The position numbers and the translations under genes are program-made. Source: an uncultured bacterium (GTDB lineage Bacteria; Bacillota; Clostridia; Lachnospirales; Lachnospiraceae). From it: a DNA stretch of 64,000 nt. The first letter of the stretch is position 1. Each line of letters opens with the position of its first letter. The DNA is taken from the NCBI GenBank assembly GCA_947177425.1, contig CAMWUN010000013.1, positions 1 to 64,000 of the forward strand. The letters run 5' to 3'. Below, one piece after another: positions 17,904 to 27,634 of this stretch. Below the pieces are notes generated by a model that did no database searches, was not told where the DNA came from, and saw only the letters and a program-made list of their open reading frames with translations.

Positions 17904-18980
17904 ATGTTACCTGTTTCCGTCTGTATCATTACTAAAAACGAAGAAAAATATATCGGAACCTGTCTGGAGAAGCTTTGCAGATATGACTGGGAAATTGTAG
18001 TGACTGATACTGGCTCCACCGATCATACAGTGGAAATTGCGCAGAAATATACTCCCAATATTCATCACTTTCCATGGAACAATGATTTCAGCGCCGCCAG
18101 AAACTACTGCATTTCCAAAGCCAGCCGCAACTGGATATTGAATGTGGACTGTGACGAATATCTGACGAATTCCGAAACCCAGAAGGAAATGGACAAACTT
18201 CTTGCCCCATGCTTTCAACTGCCCGGACAGGCCGGCATGATAGAAATTATTAATCCCCACGCCGCATCCATCAATGACACGGTAAGCGTGGAGCACATTG
18301 CCCGTTTTTTTCATAAGGATTTCTATACCTATCAGGGAACGGTTCATGAACAGCCCGCCCCTGCAGCAGGCGGGCCTGTGTCCTACTTCTCCCTTCCCCT
18401 CTCCTTTTATCATGCAGGCTATTCGGACGAGGCACTACTGAAAAAAAAGGCTGCCAGAAATATCCGGCTTCTTGAACAGGCAATTTTAAAAGATGCCGAA
18501 GACCCTTACCTTTATTACCAGCTTGGACAAAGCTATTTCGTTACGGGAGATGCCCAGAAAGCCTGCGATGCCTTTGAACAGGGACTGGCCTTTGAAGTAG
18601 AACCCAGCCTGCAGTATGTCAGGACCATGGTGGAGTCCTACGGTTATTGCCTGCTTCAACTGAAAAAGTATGAACAGGCATTACAATTTGAGGGTATCTA
18701 TGAGACATTCTGTTCCCATGCAGACTTTGTTTTCCTTATGGGACTGATTTATATGAACAACGCAATGTTTGACGAAGCCATCGCCCAGTTTATACATGCC
18801 GCCAGCATCCCCGACTACTCTGTCGCCGGGGTCAACAGCTATCTGGCTTATTATAATGCAGGCGTTATTTATGAATGCGCGGGGATGGTAAAAGAAGCGA
18901 TGGAGTTTTATGAAAAATGCGGGGAGTATCCGCCTGCCGTGGAGGGAATGGCACGGCTGCGGAAGGGGGAGCATGCTTAA
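17904..18980 (+). CDS. Family 2 glycosyltransferase with TPR repeats
   Basis: The product is 358 residues. Residues 1-95 are a GT-A domain: PVSVCIITKNEEKYIGTCLE, VTDTGSTDHTVEIA, and the NVDCDEYL metal-binding segment. From about residue 190 there are TPR-like repeats (DPYLYYQLGQSYFVTGDAQK, FLMGLIYMNNAMFDEAIAQF). This architecture is seen in cytoplasmic protein glycosyltransferases such as SunS, and in GTs of Gram-positive flagellin or surface-glycan loci. AAGGAG precedes the ATG. It is the only plus-strand glycosyltransferase here and converges on the big minus-strand cluster. Confidence 0.85.
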   Translation: MLPVSVCIITKNEEKYIGTCLEKLCRYDWEIVVTDTGSTDHTVEIAQKYTPNIHHFPWNNDFSAARNYCISKASRNWILNVDCDEYLTNSETQKEMDKLLAPCFQLPGQAGMIEIINPHAASINDTVSVEHIARFFHKDFYTYQGTVHEQPAPAAGGPVSYFSLPLSFYHAGYSDEALLKKKAARNIRLLEQAILKDAEDPYLYYQLGQSYFVTGDAQKACDAFEQGLAFEVEPSLQYVRTMVESYGYCLLQLKKYEQALQFEGIYETFCSHADFVFLMGLIYMNNAMFDEAIAQFIHAASIPDYSVAGVNSYLAYYNAGVIYECAGMVKEAMEFYEKCGEYPPAVEGMARLRKGEHA

Positions 18981-19003
18981 ATACTTAAACATGCTCCCCC
19001 CTT
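18963..19003. terminator. Shared bidirectional hairpin between convergent genes
   Basis: AAGGGGGAGCATG and CATGCTCCCCCCTT form a 13-bp GC-rich stem spanning the last codons and stop of the GT2-TPR gene and reaching the stop of the opposing epimerase gene. No U run follows on either strand, so it may work as a transcript-end stabiliser rather than a classic terminator. Confidence 0.55.
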
Positions 19004-20043
19004 CAATAATATCCGGCAAAGGCTTCCACTGTACATCGAAGCCCTTCCGCCATGTGTACCTGCGGCTTCCACCCCAGACTGCATAATTTAGAGGCGTCCA
19101 GCATTGCTTTCGTCGCCGTCGAGTATCCACGGCTCTCCTTTTCGTCCGGCAACTGGAAAACTACCTGTGTGCCTGCAATATGCGCCAGATGCCCTGCCAG
19201 ATCTTTCAAAGCAATATCAGATTCCTCATCTGCCACATTATAAGCTTCCCCGGGCTTTCCCAGAAGCATTGTATACAAGATACCAGACACGGCATCCGTC
19301 ACGAAGGTATAGGAATACATCTGGCGGCCCTCGCTTTTAAGGACAATATCCTCCCCTGCTGCCGCCTTTTTAATAAATTGTGAAATTGCTTTTGTGTCAG
19401 AAGAGAGCATAGTAGGGCCATACACTCTTGAAAGTCTGGGAATCGTAAACGTCAGCCCATATGTCTGATAATAGGCATTGCATAAAGTCTCCCCAAGGCG
19501 CTTGCTCTCGGGATAGCCCGCCCGGAGCGTATTGCAGTCTATGTATCCTAAGTATTGTTCATCAAACTTCTCTGCATCTCCACGGTTCTCCCCGTATATC
19601 TCCACAGAAGAAACAAAACAAAAGTGCTGCACCCTGTGGCTGACCGCATAATCCAGAAGATTTTTAGTTCCAATCACATTTGAAGCAATGGTCCCTATGG
19701 AATCTCCGGCATATTGCACGGGATGGGTATTGCTGGCTGCATGGATTATGTAATCGGCATTTCCGCATTCCGGTATTTCCCTGTTAACGTCACAGGAAAT
19801 ATACTGGAAGTTCCCGTTATCCCAGCAGGACGCAAAACGCTTCCTTGCCTGCTCCTCATTCCTACTTAATGCAATTACTCTGACAGGCGCTTCTGACTTC
19901 AAATTTAAGAACATAAATAAATCAATCAGGCACTTGCCAATCATGCCAGTGGCGCCGGAAATCATAACCGTCCTTCCGGAAAAATTCTTCCATGGCAGAT
20001 TCAGCCTGCTTATTTTCTCTAATTCATTATTATATAAGTTCAT
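19003..20043 (-). CDS. NAD-dependent sugar epimerase/dehydratase
   Basis: This extended SDR enzyme has 346 residues. The Rossmann motif is VMISGATGMIGKCLIDLF, and IIHAASNTHP follows. The catalytic region has VSSVEIYGE and a Tyr-x3-Lys equivalent in GYPESKRLGETLC. It resembles UDP-glucuronate decarboxylases and dTDP-glucose 4,6-dehydratases, but I cannot fix the substrate. The start uses GAGGAAAACT at 20043 rather than the GTG six codons earlier. It is the last gene of the minus-strand cluster. Confidence 0.8.
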   Translation of the reverse strand: MNLYNNELEKISRLNLPWKNFSGRTVMISGATGMIGKCLIDLFMFLNLKSEAPVRVIALSRNEEQARKRFASCWDNGNFQYISCDVNREIPECGNADYIIHAASNTHPVQYAGDSIGTIASNVIGTKNLLDYAVSHRVQHFCFVSSVEIYGENRGDAEKFDEQYLGYIDCNTLRAGYPESKRLGETLCNAYYQTYGLTFTIPRLSRVYGPTMLSSDTKAISQFIKKAAAGEDIVLKSEGRQMYSYTFVTDAVSGILYTMLLGKPGEAYNVADEESDIALKDLAGHLAHIAGTQVVFQLPDEKESRGYSTATKAMLDASKLCSLGWKPQVHMAEGLRCTVEAFAGYY

Positions 20044-20177
20044 AGTTTTCCTCTTTCCCACAGTAGAATACGTTGCAGTAGATATCTAAAAGCATTGCCA
20101 GCATACAAATATACGCATTATCTGGTATGCATCCGGTATTTGCTGTCCGGCTGACCGATAATTTTTTACCTCCAAGC

Positions 20178-21221
20178 CTACACAAGCATCTTTCTCCCTG
20201 TATACGCAATCTTAAAATCTCTTTGGTGATACAGGAAATAGAGAGCCGTCAGATTTTCTCCAAGATAGCCTATATAACGGTCTGACCGTTCCCGTCCTTT
20301 GGGCACGCTTAATTCCTCCGTCCGTGCCAGAATGGGAAACATCCAATTGCAGAAATCCTGGAAAATCTGCCTTTTGGCAATCAGCATGTTGTAATTATAA
20401 AAATACTGCCCTGCAAAAATCTTCGGAAGCGCCTTTGCATAAAGCGGCGCACACTCTGCCAGGGCCTGAACCATGGCCTCCCAGTCCTGCTCTTTTAAGT
20501 AACGTCTGTGATGCTCATTTATACTTGGATAATGTATGGTTGGAAAGGGTAGTATGACATCAATGTCATTTTTATTCAAACGGTACAAATCTTCTTCCTG
20601 CACATCCAGAATACGCCTGTAGTGAAACAGTCCCAGGTAATCTGCATCTGCATGTTTTCCCACCCAGTACAGGGCGGACAGTTCGCTGTAGTTTACATTT
20701 TTTTCTGATATATTTTCCCCCTGATTATCACAGATTTCAGCAATGCGGATATCTGTCAGAGCCGCCCCCGCCTGAATTGCGTGAATCCAATCAGGCGCCC
20801 GGTAACTTTCTTTCAAAGGCTGGTCCCGGTAGAATTTGGACATAAATACAGAAAGCCCGGCCTGGCTGTTTCCGGCCGGACAGGCATGTAAAATCCGGTA
20901 TCCTTTTTTTTCATAGTATCGCTCCATCAGTGCCGCTTCCTTTTGGGAATCCATACACAGGTAATCCCTGATACCCTTTGTCTCCAAATCCCTGATAATG
21001 GCGGGATGATGGTTCTCCGGCGTCGCAATTAATACTTTGATATCATTTTCCTTAAATCTGTCCAATGTTATGACAGGAATCCCATCTATGTCATAAGGAT
21101 TTCCCGACTGTTCCTTAACGATAAAACACCAGACTTTGCAATCACTGTATAACTCTTTTATTGCATAATAAACACTTACGGCCACCATCTGGGCACCGTA
21201 AATAGCTATAAGGTTCTGCAT
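20178..21221 (-). CDS. DUF4422 glycosyltransferase with N-terminal Rossmann module
   Basis: The product is 347 residues. Residues 1-90 are the recurrent PglD-N-like module (LIAIYGAQMVAVSVYYAIKE, then DIKVLIATPENHHPAIIRDL). The rest is a DUF4422 domain, a GT-A-like family in capsule and LPS loci, recognised by NYSELSALYWVGKHADADYL, GLFHYRRIL and YNYNMLIAKRQIF. A TTG start twelve codons upstream is possible. I chose the second ATG of the ATGATG pair because GGAG lies six bases before it. The acceptor is unknown. Confidence 0.75.
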   Translation of the reverse strand: MQNLIAIYGAQMVAVSVYYAIKELYSDCKVWCFIVKEQSGNPYDIDGIPVITLDRFKENDIKVLIATPENHHPAIIRDLETKGIRDYLCMDSQKEAALMERYYEKKGYRILHACPAGNSQAGLSVFMSKFYRDQPLKESYRAPDWIHAIQAGAALTDIRIAEICDNQGENISEKNVNYSELSALYWVGKHADADYLGLFHYRRILDVQEEDLYRLNKNDIDVILPFPTIHYPSINEHHRRYLKEQDWEAMVQALAECAPLYAKALPKIFAGQYFYNYNMLIAKRQIFQDFCNWMFPILARTEELSVPKGRERSDRYIGYLGENLTALYFLYHQRDFKIAYTGRKMLV

Positions 21222-21280
21222 CATACTCTCCATTCTATGCCATTTGGAACTTTTCAAACACGCTCGACAATCCTTGCGTC

Positions 21281-22378
21281 CTACTTCATCCTCTCAAGCA
21301 CTTTACGGCAGTGTGTCTTGTCATAGGGATTAATTTTGTGGTTGGCAAGGGTCTTTTTTGTGTAATCGTCCTTTAAGCCCACCACGCCTTCCGGCATGAA
21401 AACTTCCCGCGGAAAGCACGCCATGTCTCCTATTTTCTGATATTCATTCTTAACCAGATATCCTCTGCCTATCATGTACTTTGTCTCATAATAGGTATTA
21501 AAGGACAAATTTAAACTGCCATCCGGATTGACAAATGACACATCCCTGTAAATATCCAGCAGTTCGCCGATTATCTGACTGCCCTTGACTGCTCCCAGTC
21601 CTGACCCGGAATTTACCTGCCCTCCATCATCAATTCCTATAAAAGCTTCATTATATAGTAAATCGTCAATGGGACGCAGAATTTCCACGTCTGTGTCAAA
21701 GTAAATACCTCCATGCTGATACAGTACATCTTTCCTCGCCAAATCCGTGGCATACATGTACTGTTTATTTTCCACGGCTTCCCTGGCATACTTATATTTT
21801 GCAAAATCATAGTTTGACTCATTCCACTGGATAATTTCATAACCGGGGCAGAACTTCTTCCATGATTCTATATTCTCTGCATATTCGTCCGGCAGTTTCT
21901 GACCGCCAATCCAGAAATAGTGGATAATCTTTGGAATCCGGGGCATCTTCAGACTTCTTATTTCAAAGGGCGCCGGCGGCTTTCTATTGAGAATGGTTGA
22001 AAAAATATACGCTTTCACACCGTCAAGCTCTGGAACATTATCCAGCCCGCCTATGACGGATAAGGAATAGTACAGGCTGAATAAAAGTGTAAACTCATGC
22101 ATTTCAGAAACATATTCCCGGCAAAAACGCTTAAGTGAAACTACCTTTACTTTGATATCGTCAATGGTACAGATAGTCCCGTCCAGAGCCTCATTCTGGT
22201 CTACAATAAAGACAAGGGAACCGCTTAGGCCTCTTTTATAATAGGACGCCAGAATTAATTTTGCCGATGCGCCTGCACCGTATAAAACAATTTTTTTCTC
22301 TTTTTTAAATAAATCTATTGGGTCTTTTACATCGCTGCATAAATTTAACATTTCTGTATTCCTATTCCGGCAATCCAT
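21281..22378 (-). CDS. GT32 (OCH1-like) glycosyltransferase with N-terminal Rossmann module
   Basis: The product is 365 residues. The N-terminal 120 form the recurrent module, starting KIVLYGAGASAKLILASYYK and ending FTLLFSLYYSLSVI. The catalytic domain is family GT32: MPRIPKIIHYFWIGGQKLPD, then YATDLARKDVLYQHGGIYFD with TDVE, the DxD metal site. GT32 enzymes transfer single sugars from nucleotide donors. The donor and acceptor are unknown. Confidence 0.85.
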   Translation of the reverse strand: MDCRNRNTEMLNLCSDVKDPIDLFKKEKKIVLYGAGASAKLILASYYKRGLSGSLVFIVDQNEALDGTICTIDDIKVKVVSLKRFCREYVSEMHEFTLLFSLYYSLSVIGGLDNVPELDGVKAYIFSTILNRKPPAPFEIRSLKMPRIPKIIHYFWIGGQKLPDEYAENIESWKKFCPGYEIIQWNESNYDFAKYKYAREAVENKQYMYATDLARKDVLYQHGGIYFDTDVEILRPIDDLLYNEAFIGIDDGGQVNSGSGLGAVKGSQIIGELLDIYRDVSFVNPDGSLNLSFNTYYETKYMIGRGYLVKNEYQKIGDMACFPREVFMPEGVVGLKDDYTKKTLANHKINPYDKTHCRKVLERMK

Positions 22379-22473
22379 GCCATCCCCTGCGTTTAGGTCT
22401 TCCCATAAACGTACACATTCTCTTTGATAGGAAGTTTTTTGCCTAAATAGCTGTGTTTCACTTTTACCAATAC

Positions 22474-23481
22474 TCAGACTGCATACAAAACTGTCTCGGC
22501 CTCTCTCAAAGAATAATGTCTCAAATAAAAGCGGTATTCCGGGTTCATTTCCAGCAAAAGCTTTGGCAGTTCCCAGATATCTTCTTTTTTATGATAAATG
22601 CTTACTGCCAGTTTAGGTTTCTGATTCTTAATAATATTTTGGGCGCCTATAAGCGCTTCTTTTTCCGCGCCTTCAATATCCATCTTGATAAAGGTAATAC
22701 GCCTGTCCCCTGCAATTTCGTCCAGCATTCCCGTTGTTATCCGGGTTTCTCCCTCCTTGGCAATCTGGGAATCCGAACTGCCTGTAGCATGGAAAGACAA
22801 TACACCATTGCTGCTCCACAAACCGGTATTTTCCAAAGTAAGGTTTTCAACGTCTTTCAATAAGGCACGGCACTTTTCAAGGCACATGGCATCCGGTTCA
22901 AAGGATATGATTTCCCTGTACTTTCCTCCCGACCATTTAATGAAATTCCGCACAGTCAGCCCGTCGAAACATCCTGCATCCACAAAAACTTCATCCTGTG
23001 CATGAGTCAGAAATGGCAGGTCAAAATACTGATTGTCAAACAAATCCACCATCAGCTTCCCTGCATTGATAATTTTATTTTCTCCAATGCCATGGGACAG
23101 CAATTGACGATAGATTTCCTCGTGATAAAATGCCGTAGCAATCAAGATTAGCTGTCCCGAATACATTTTCAAAAATTCCTGGGAACTGTATACAGGCATT
23201 CCGTTTTTTACCGATTCCCTGGGGGAATTATCCACATACCCTCGCCAATCTATGTCGGGGAAACTTTTAATTAGGTAATTTCCCCAGAATCCAGTGCCCC
23301 AGATGAAGACCTGTCTGTCTTCTGATAAATTAATTTTACGCCTGATTTCTGCGGCCTGGTCTGTATCTGCTACAATTTTGCAGATTTCAGTATAGTCTCC
23401 GGTCAGACTGAATAGTAACCTGGATTTGAAAATGTCTTTTGATTTTTGATCCGTTAATTTGGCGTAGATTTGTTCTAACAT
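22474..23481 (-). CDS. FkbM-family methyltransferase with N-terminal Rossmann module
   Basis: The product is 335 residues. Residues 55-145 hold the recurrent module (RQVFIWGTGFWGNYLIKSF, LILIATAFYHEEIYRQLL). The C-terminal part is an FkbM SAM-dependent O-methyltransferase: EVFVDAGCFDGLTVRNFI, ISFEPDAMCLEKC, FIKMDIEGAEKEALIGA and LAVSIYHKKEDIWELP. It likely methylates a glycan hydroxyl. It shares its layout with the protein at 38029-39198, which looks like a diverged paralogue. Confidence 0.85.
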   Translation of the reverse strand: MLEQIYAKLTDQKSKDIFKSRLLFSLTGDYTEICKIVADTDQAAEIRRKINLSEDRQVFIWGTGFWGNYLIKSFPDIDWRGYVDNSPRESVKNGMPVYSSQEFLKMYSGQLILIATAFYHEEIYRQLLSHGIGENKIINAGKLMVDLFDNQYFDLPFLTHAQDEVFVDAGCFDGLTVRNFIKWSGGKYREIISFEPDAMCLEKCRALLKDVENLTLENTGLWSSNGVLSFHATGSSDSQIAKEGETRITTGMLDEIAGDRRITFIKMDIEGAEKEALIGAQNIIKNQKPKLAVSIYHKKEDIWELPKLLLEMNPEYRFYLRHYSLREAETVLYAV

Positions 23482-23507
23482 CTCTATTCACACTTCAATG
23501 ACATTAA

Positions 23508-25529
23508 TTAAATAATATAAAAGTCATTTATCCCTCTTTGTTTTAATAGATTTCCAATTTCTTCCTGATAGTAAACAGACACAGCAACTGCAATTCCAGC
23601 TTTATCCTCTTGTTTTTTTTCTTTTTCCAAAAATTCATCCAATGTATAAACAGGCTGTCCACAAACAATGTCTGTGGCTTTACAACTGGTCACAATAAAA
23701 CCTGCAAAAGAAAGTTTATTGCGACTCAAAATTTTCGCATATTTTCGTCCATACAATCCAATACCGTATATATATAATCTTTTATATCTTTTGCAAAAGT
23801 GAATAAATTCCGTAAAATTAAAACCTTCAAAGTTTGCATACGAACTTATTACACAATTATTTCGATACTTCCGCAATACTCCCTGCAACTGATAGTCCAA
23901 ATTGGAAATCAGCAAAGATGCATTCTGCGTAGTCATTACAGTCGCAGAATAAAATCCTTTCTTTTGAGCAAGGTAAGGAATAATTCGTTCTATAGCATGA
24001 CTGATAGTTCCATCTTCTGGCATCGGCTCCTCACAAAAATCATCATATGTAAATGCATAGTTCCAAAGTCCTTCCAGCGCCTGTGTCCGACACCAAAAAG
24101 ATGTCGACAAAATAAAAGGAGACTTTCTTTTGTCAATTTTTATTGATTCTCCAATTTTACTTGCCAATTTTAGTGTTTCATCAAAGCAACAGGTCCATGC
24201 ATCATCTTTTAAACAAAAATACTGCCCATGAACAGGCGCTGGTGATGCTACAACTCCTAAAAAAGGATTTTTTTCAAATAATTCCAGTATATTATATATA
24301 TATGCTTCACTTCCAAGCAGATTTTCAAAAATACTATCCATAAATCTTTCCCCTACAGGAAAGCTGCCATTATTTCCGGAGGTCTTTTTATCGTGTACAA
24401 AACACATATATTCATATTTCTTAACTATCTCCCGGCAGCCTACAAGCAATGCACTGCAATCCCTACCCCTGTTTTGTACCTTGATAACTTGAAAATCCGT
24501 AATTCCTAATGAAGCAAATGCTCTATTTATTTTTTCAATATTTGCTTCCACAGATGTTGTAACATAAATATCTATCCATTTAGGTATATTCATTGCAAAA
24601 TGAACTATTTTATCCAACAGTTCATTATAGTATACATGAATAATAACCGCCGCTCTTTTACTCTGAACATTAAAATATGTCTGATATTCACTCAGTATAT
24701 AATCCAAATGCAGACCATGATAAAGGTCGCATATATCATAGCTGCATAACAATTTCTCCCAAAGATATTTTTCCGGGAAGCCCAGTTGTTTTATAATGTA
24801 TTCTAATAAATTTCTTGCATCGTGCCCGTCATCTGACTGAAAATTTTTCTTTGCAAACACTTCAGCCGGAACAAATGGACATCTTTCCTTTTTCACAAGG
24901 TCACAAGCCTTCCCCTCATACCAGATGAAATTGTTACAATTCCTTACATTTCTGAACCTTTCCAAATCACAATAAGATTTTCCTGTATATCCTGCTTCTT
25001 CCAGTGTATGTGAAAATGCAATATTGAACGGAATTTTCCCAGATAAATTATCAAAAAGCATTTCAAAAAAATGTAATGATTTATGAAATCTGTATGCACT
25101 TTTTTTTAGGACCAGAAACCGTGCATCTATGCTTTCTGGAAGTGTTTCTTTTTGCAGGGTGTAAATAGGAAAATTTCTTACCAATCCCCAAAAATCAACT
25201 GTTTCATCTTGCATTTTAGCAAATACTTCATCTAGCGGATAAAAAGGGCCTATCATATCTCCATCAATAAAAACCAGTTCATCATAATATTCTATTGAAA
25301 ATTTATAAAAAAAACTCTGGCTCTGGCTGCATGCTTCCTCTGCACTTGAGACTTTTTTTAAATACTCTGATTCAATTTTCTGTTTATGGCAAAACCTTTC
25401 AACCTCTCTGTCGTCACTTAGTACAACAATTTTTGATACTTCATTCTGTATGGCATTCCAAAGATAATTATTCCATTCATTTTGCAATTGAATTGTCGAA
25501 CTAATCCATATAACAGCTATCCGATTCAC
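23508..25529 (-). CDS. RgpF-like rhamnan-synthesis protein with C-terminal Rossmann module
   Basis: The product is 673 residues with a GTG start. Residues 1-270 contain a region with FIDGDMIGPFYPLDEVFAKM. Residues 285-560 match the RgpF/rhamnan synthesis F family (AAVIIHVYYNELLDKIVHFA, VQNRGRDCSALLVGC, YEYMCFVHDKKTS). RgpF proteins take part in rhamnose-rich polysaccharide assembly. The last 90 residues are the recurrent module (RLYIYGIGLYGRKYAKIL, AVAVSVYYQEEIGNLLKQRG). No rhamnose synthesis genes are in the window. Confidence 0.8.
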   Translation of the reverse strand: MNRIAVIWISSTIQLQNEWNNYLWNAIQNEVSKIVVLSDDREVERFCHKQKIESEYLKKVSSAEEACSQSQSFFYKFSIEYYDELVFIDGDMIGPFYPLDEVFAKMQDETVDFWGLVRNFPIYTLQKETLPESIDARFLVLKKSAYRFHKSLHFFEMLFDNLSGKIPFNIAFSHTLEEAGYTGKSYCDLERFRNVRNCNNFIWYEGKACDLVKKERCPFVPAEVFAKKNFQSDDGHDARNLLEYIIKQLGFPEKYLWEKLLCSYDICDLYHGLHLDYILSEYQTYFNVQSKRAAVIIHVYYNELLDKIVHFAMNIPKWIDIYVTTSVEANIEKINRAFASLGITDFQVIKVQNRGRDCSALLVGCREIVKKYEYMCFVHDKKTSGNNGSFPVGERFMDSIFENLLGSEAYIYNILELFEKNPFLGVVASPAPVHGQYFCLKDDAWTCCFDETLKLASKIGESIKIDKRKSPFILSTSFWCRTQALEGLWNYAFTYDDFCEEPMPEDGTISHAIERIIPYLAQKKGFYSATVMTTQNASLLISNLDYQLQGVLRKYRNNCVISSYANFEGFNFTEFIHFCKRYKRLYIYGIGLYGRKYAKILSRNKLSFAGFIVTSCKATDIVCGQPVYTLDEFLEKEKKQEDKAGIAVAVSVYYQEEIGNLLKQRGINDFYII

Positions 25530-25545
25530 TTGTCAGCATCCACCT

Positions 25546-27633
25546 TTAACGATTAAAATCTGCTACATTTTTTCCCATAAATTCATCTATATTTATCAGA
25601 CAATTAATTTCATCCGTCATTATTTCCGAAAAATCGGCTGAGAAGCCTCCCAGCAAAGCATCATAAAATTCTATACTGCTGTCCGCCGAATAAATATCCG
25701 GTATTAAATTAAATAATATATCTGAGTAACTTAAGATTTCATCATGCATTCTTTTTATCAGTTCTATTGCCTCTTTACTACGCTTTTCTTCATAAAAGAC
25801 AAGATTACCGGCCTTGTCAACTCCCCAAAATGTAGGTTCATAAGATGTAATAATGGTTTCCAAAAAATAATAAAACCTATATACATTAGCCTCAATCTGA
25901 AAATCCCCAGCCTCTTTGTATAAAGAATGGCACTTTAATTCTTTCATCTTCTTTTTGTCTGCCAGTCTCCGTAAAAAATAAAAACCTTCAAACTTCGTTT
26001 CCATAATCTGCTCCAGTGCCGCCTGGACAGTTCCCATCGCTACGAAATCCATAAATGCAATCTTAAGGCAATCGTTTAGCCCTGATTGCCTTAAATATTT
26101 TTTATAATAATTCTGTTCCTCCTTACATTTGGTTAAAAGCATTTCATTAGATATATGCATATCCTGTGTATATCCAATACCAAATCTTTCCTTGAGCAGT
26201 TCTTTCTTATCTTTCACAAATATAAAATCTATAATTTCCTGAACATCTGCTTCTGTTTCAGCCGCCGCAACCAATGCCGCCCGTCTGGATGTATACAAGT
26301 AAACCGCTTCCGGAAGTTTTAAATACGGATTTTCTGTTTTAATTTTTTGGTATATTTTTTTTAACAAATATCCATCCCTTGAAGGAAAAAGAACTAAATC
26401 GCATTGTCCTGACTTTATGCCCTGAATCAGCCAGATTATATATTTACAAATCAATGGTGCAACAAAAAATGATATCGCCTCCTCCAGGCGTCCAATTAAT
26501 AATTTTCCATTTGCCTCACATAAACGGAAAGGGTCATTATAAGCTTGTTCAGCAAAAAGTGACAGTACAATATTCTCCTCTAAAGTCCGACAGTTTTGCA
26601 GCAAGCCGGAATATAAGCTACATTCCAGTTTTTCCTGTGCACTGAATACCTGATAGGTATCTATCCCTTCATATTGAGCTGCTATAATGTCCGAAAAGTA
26701 ATTGTCTCCAATATGAAGATACTTTTCCCCCTCATTAGATGTACGTTCCTTATATTTTTTAAACAGCCCCTCCTGCTTTTTTAACTTATGTTCACATGAA
26801 ATAAATATATCTTTATAACCTTTAATTCCAAACTCCTGTAATATATTCTCTAAAATATCCCTGGAAAAATACATATCAGACACAATATAGACCTCTTTCC
26901 CCTGCTCCAAGGTCCAATCAAAAATATTACACATTTTTTCCCGTCTGACAAGAAACCGTTTTTCCAGTTCTACCTCTTTATCCAGTAATTGATGTATTTC
27001 CTCTTCACTGCTCTGTGTATTTGTCTGCAATTTTCTATAAATTTCGTATATATCTGGATTGTCTTCGCTTTTAAAAGAATCTTCTGCTTTCACACGCTCT
27101 TCTGAAAAGCAATACTTCAAATCTCTTAACCCAGTATCCATGACAGAAAAGATATCTCTTGGTCTTAAAATCCTACGCATCAGCAATGTGTCAAAAATAT
27201 CAAAAGAAATAATATCATGCTGTTTTATTTTTTCTTTCAGTTCGCCCTCTCTTTGTGTAAAACAGGGAAATTCTTTTACCTCTTCCTGTTCCTTCTGCAA
27301 ATTTTTACCCTGTATGTCATAAACCGGAATATCATTTTCCTGACAAAATTTCTCTATCCGACGGTAAATCACGTTAATTACAGCATTACGCGCAATAATT
27401 ACAATAATGCAATTATTTATTTGTGCAGCTTCCGAATAAGATAATACCTTATACCCCCAGAGCACCTGTCCTGTTTTTTTTTCGTCCATTAGTCCGGCAA
27501 TTCTATTGCCATCGATTTTCTCCACTAATTTCTGTGTATTGAGCCCGGTGCCATATAGTATAATTGGATTCGTTTTTGAATCCAGAAAATTATTTCTAAA
27601 CTGGTCATATATATATTTTTCTTCTATGTACAT
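25546..27633 (-). CDS. HAD-superfamily protein with N-terminal Rossmann module
   Basis: The product is 695 residues. The recurrent module is at residues 20-110 (NPIILYGTGLNTQKLVEKID, NNCIIVIIARNAVINVIYRR). A HAD phosphatase-like domain follows: DIISFDIFDTLLMR with the nucleophilic Asp, YIVSDMYFSRDIL, and YLHIGDNYFSDIIAAQYEGI with the metal-binding Asp. The last 300 residues (LVLFPSRDGYLLKKIYQKIK, AVYLYTSRRAALVAAA) are of a type found fused to HAD domains in surface-glycan loci, with no function I know. It starts one base before the next gene ends. Confidence 0.7.
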   Translation of the reverse strand: MYIEEKYIYDQFRNNFLDSKTNPIILYGTGLNTQKLVEKIDGNRIAGLMDEKKTGQVLWGYKVLSYSEAAQINNCIIVIIARNAVINVIYRRIEKFCQENDIPVYDIQGKNLQKEQEEVKEFPCFTQREGELKEKIKQHDIISFDIFDTLLMRRILRPRDIFSVMDTGLRDLKYCFSEERVKAEDSFKSEDNPDIYEIYRKLQTNTQSSEEEIHQLLDKEVELEKRFLVRREKMCNIFDWTLEQGKEVYIVSDMYFSRDILENILQEFGIKGYKDIFISCEHKLKKQEGLFKKYKERTSNEGEKYLHIGDNYFSDIIAAQYEGIDTYQVFSAQEKLECSLYSGLLQNCRTLEENIVLSLFAEQAYNDPFRLCEANGKLLIGRLEEAISFFVAPLICKYIIWLIQGIKSGQCDLVLFPSRDGYLLKKIYQKIKTENPYLKLPEAVYLYTSRRAALVAAAETEADVQEIIDFIFVKDKKELLKERFGIGYTQDMHISNEMLLTKCKEEQNYYKKYLRQSGLNDCLKIAFMDFVAMGTVQAALEQIMETKFEGFYFLRRLADKKKMKELKCHSLYKEAGDFQIEANVYRFYYFLETIITSYEPTFWGVDKAGNLVFYEEKRSKEAIELIKRMHDEILSYSDILFNLIPDIYSADSSIEFYDALLGGFSADFSEIMTDEINCLINIDEFMGKNVADFNR

Positions 27634-27634
27634 A

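Noticed and set aside
18271-18483. Minus-strand frames inside the GT2-TPR gene
   Set aside because: They are out-of-frame shadows of a gene with clear GT2 and TPR motifs and its own promoter.
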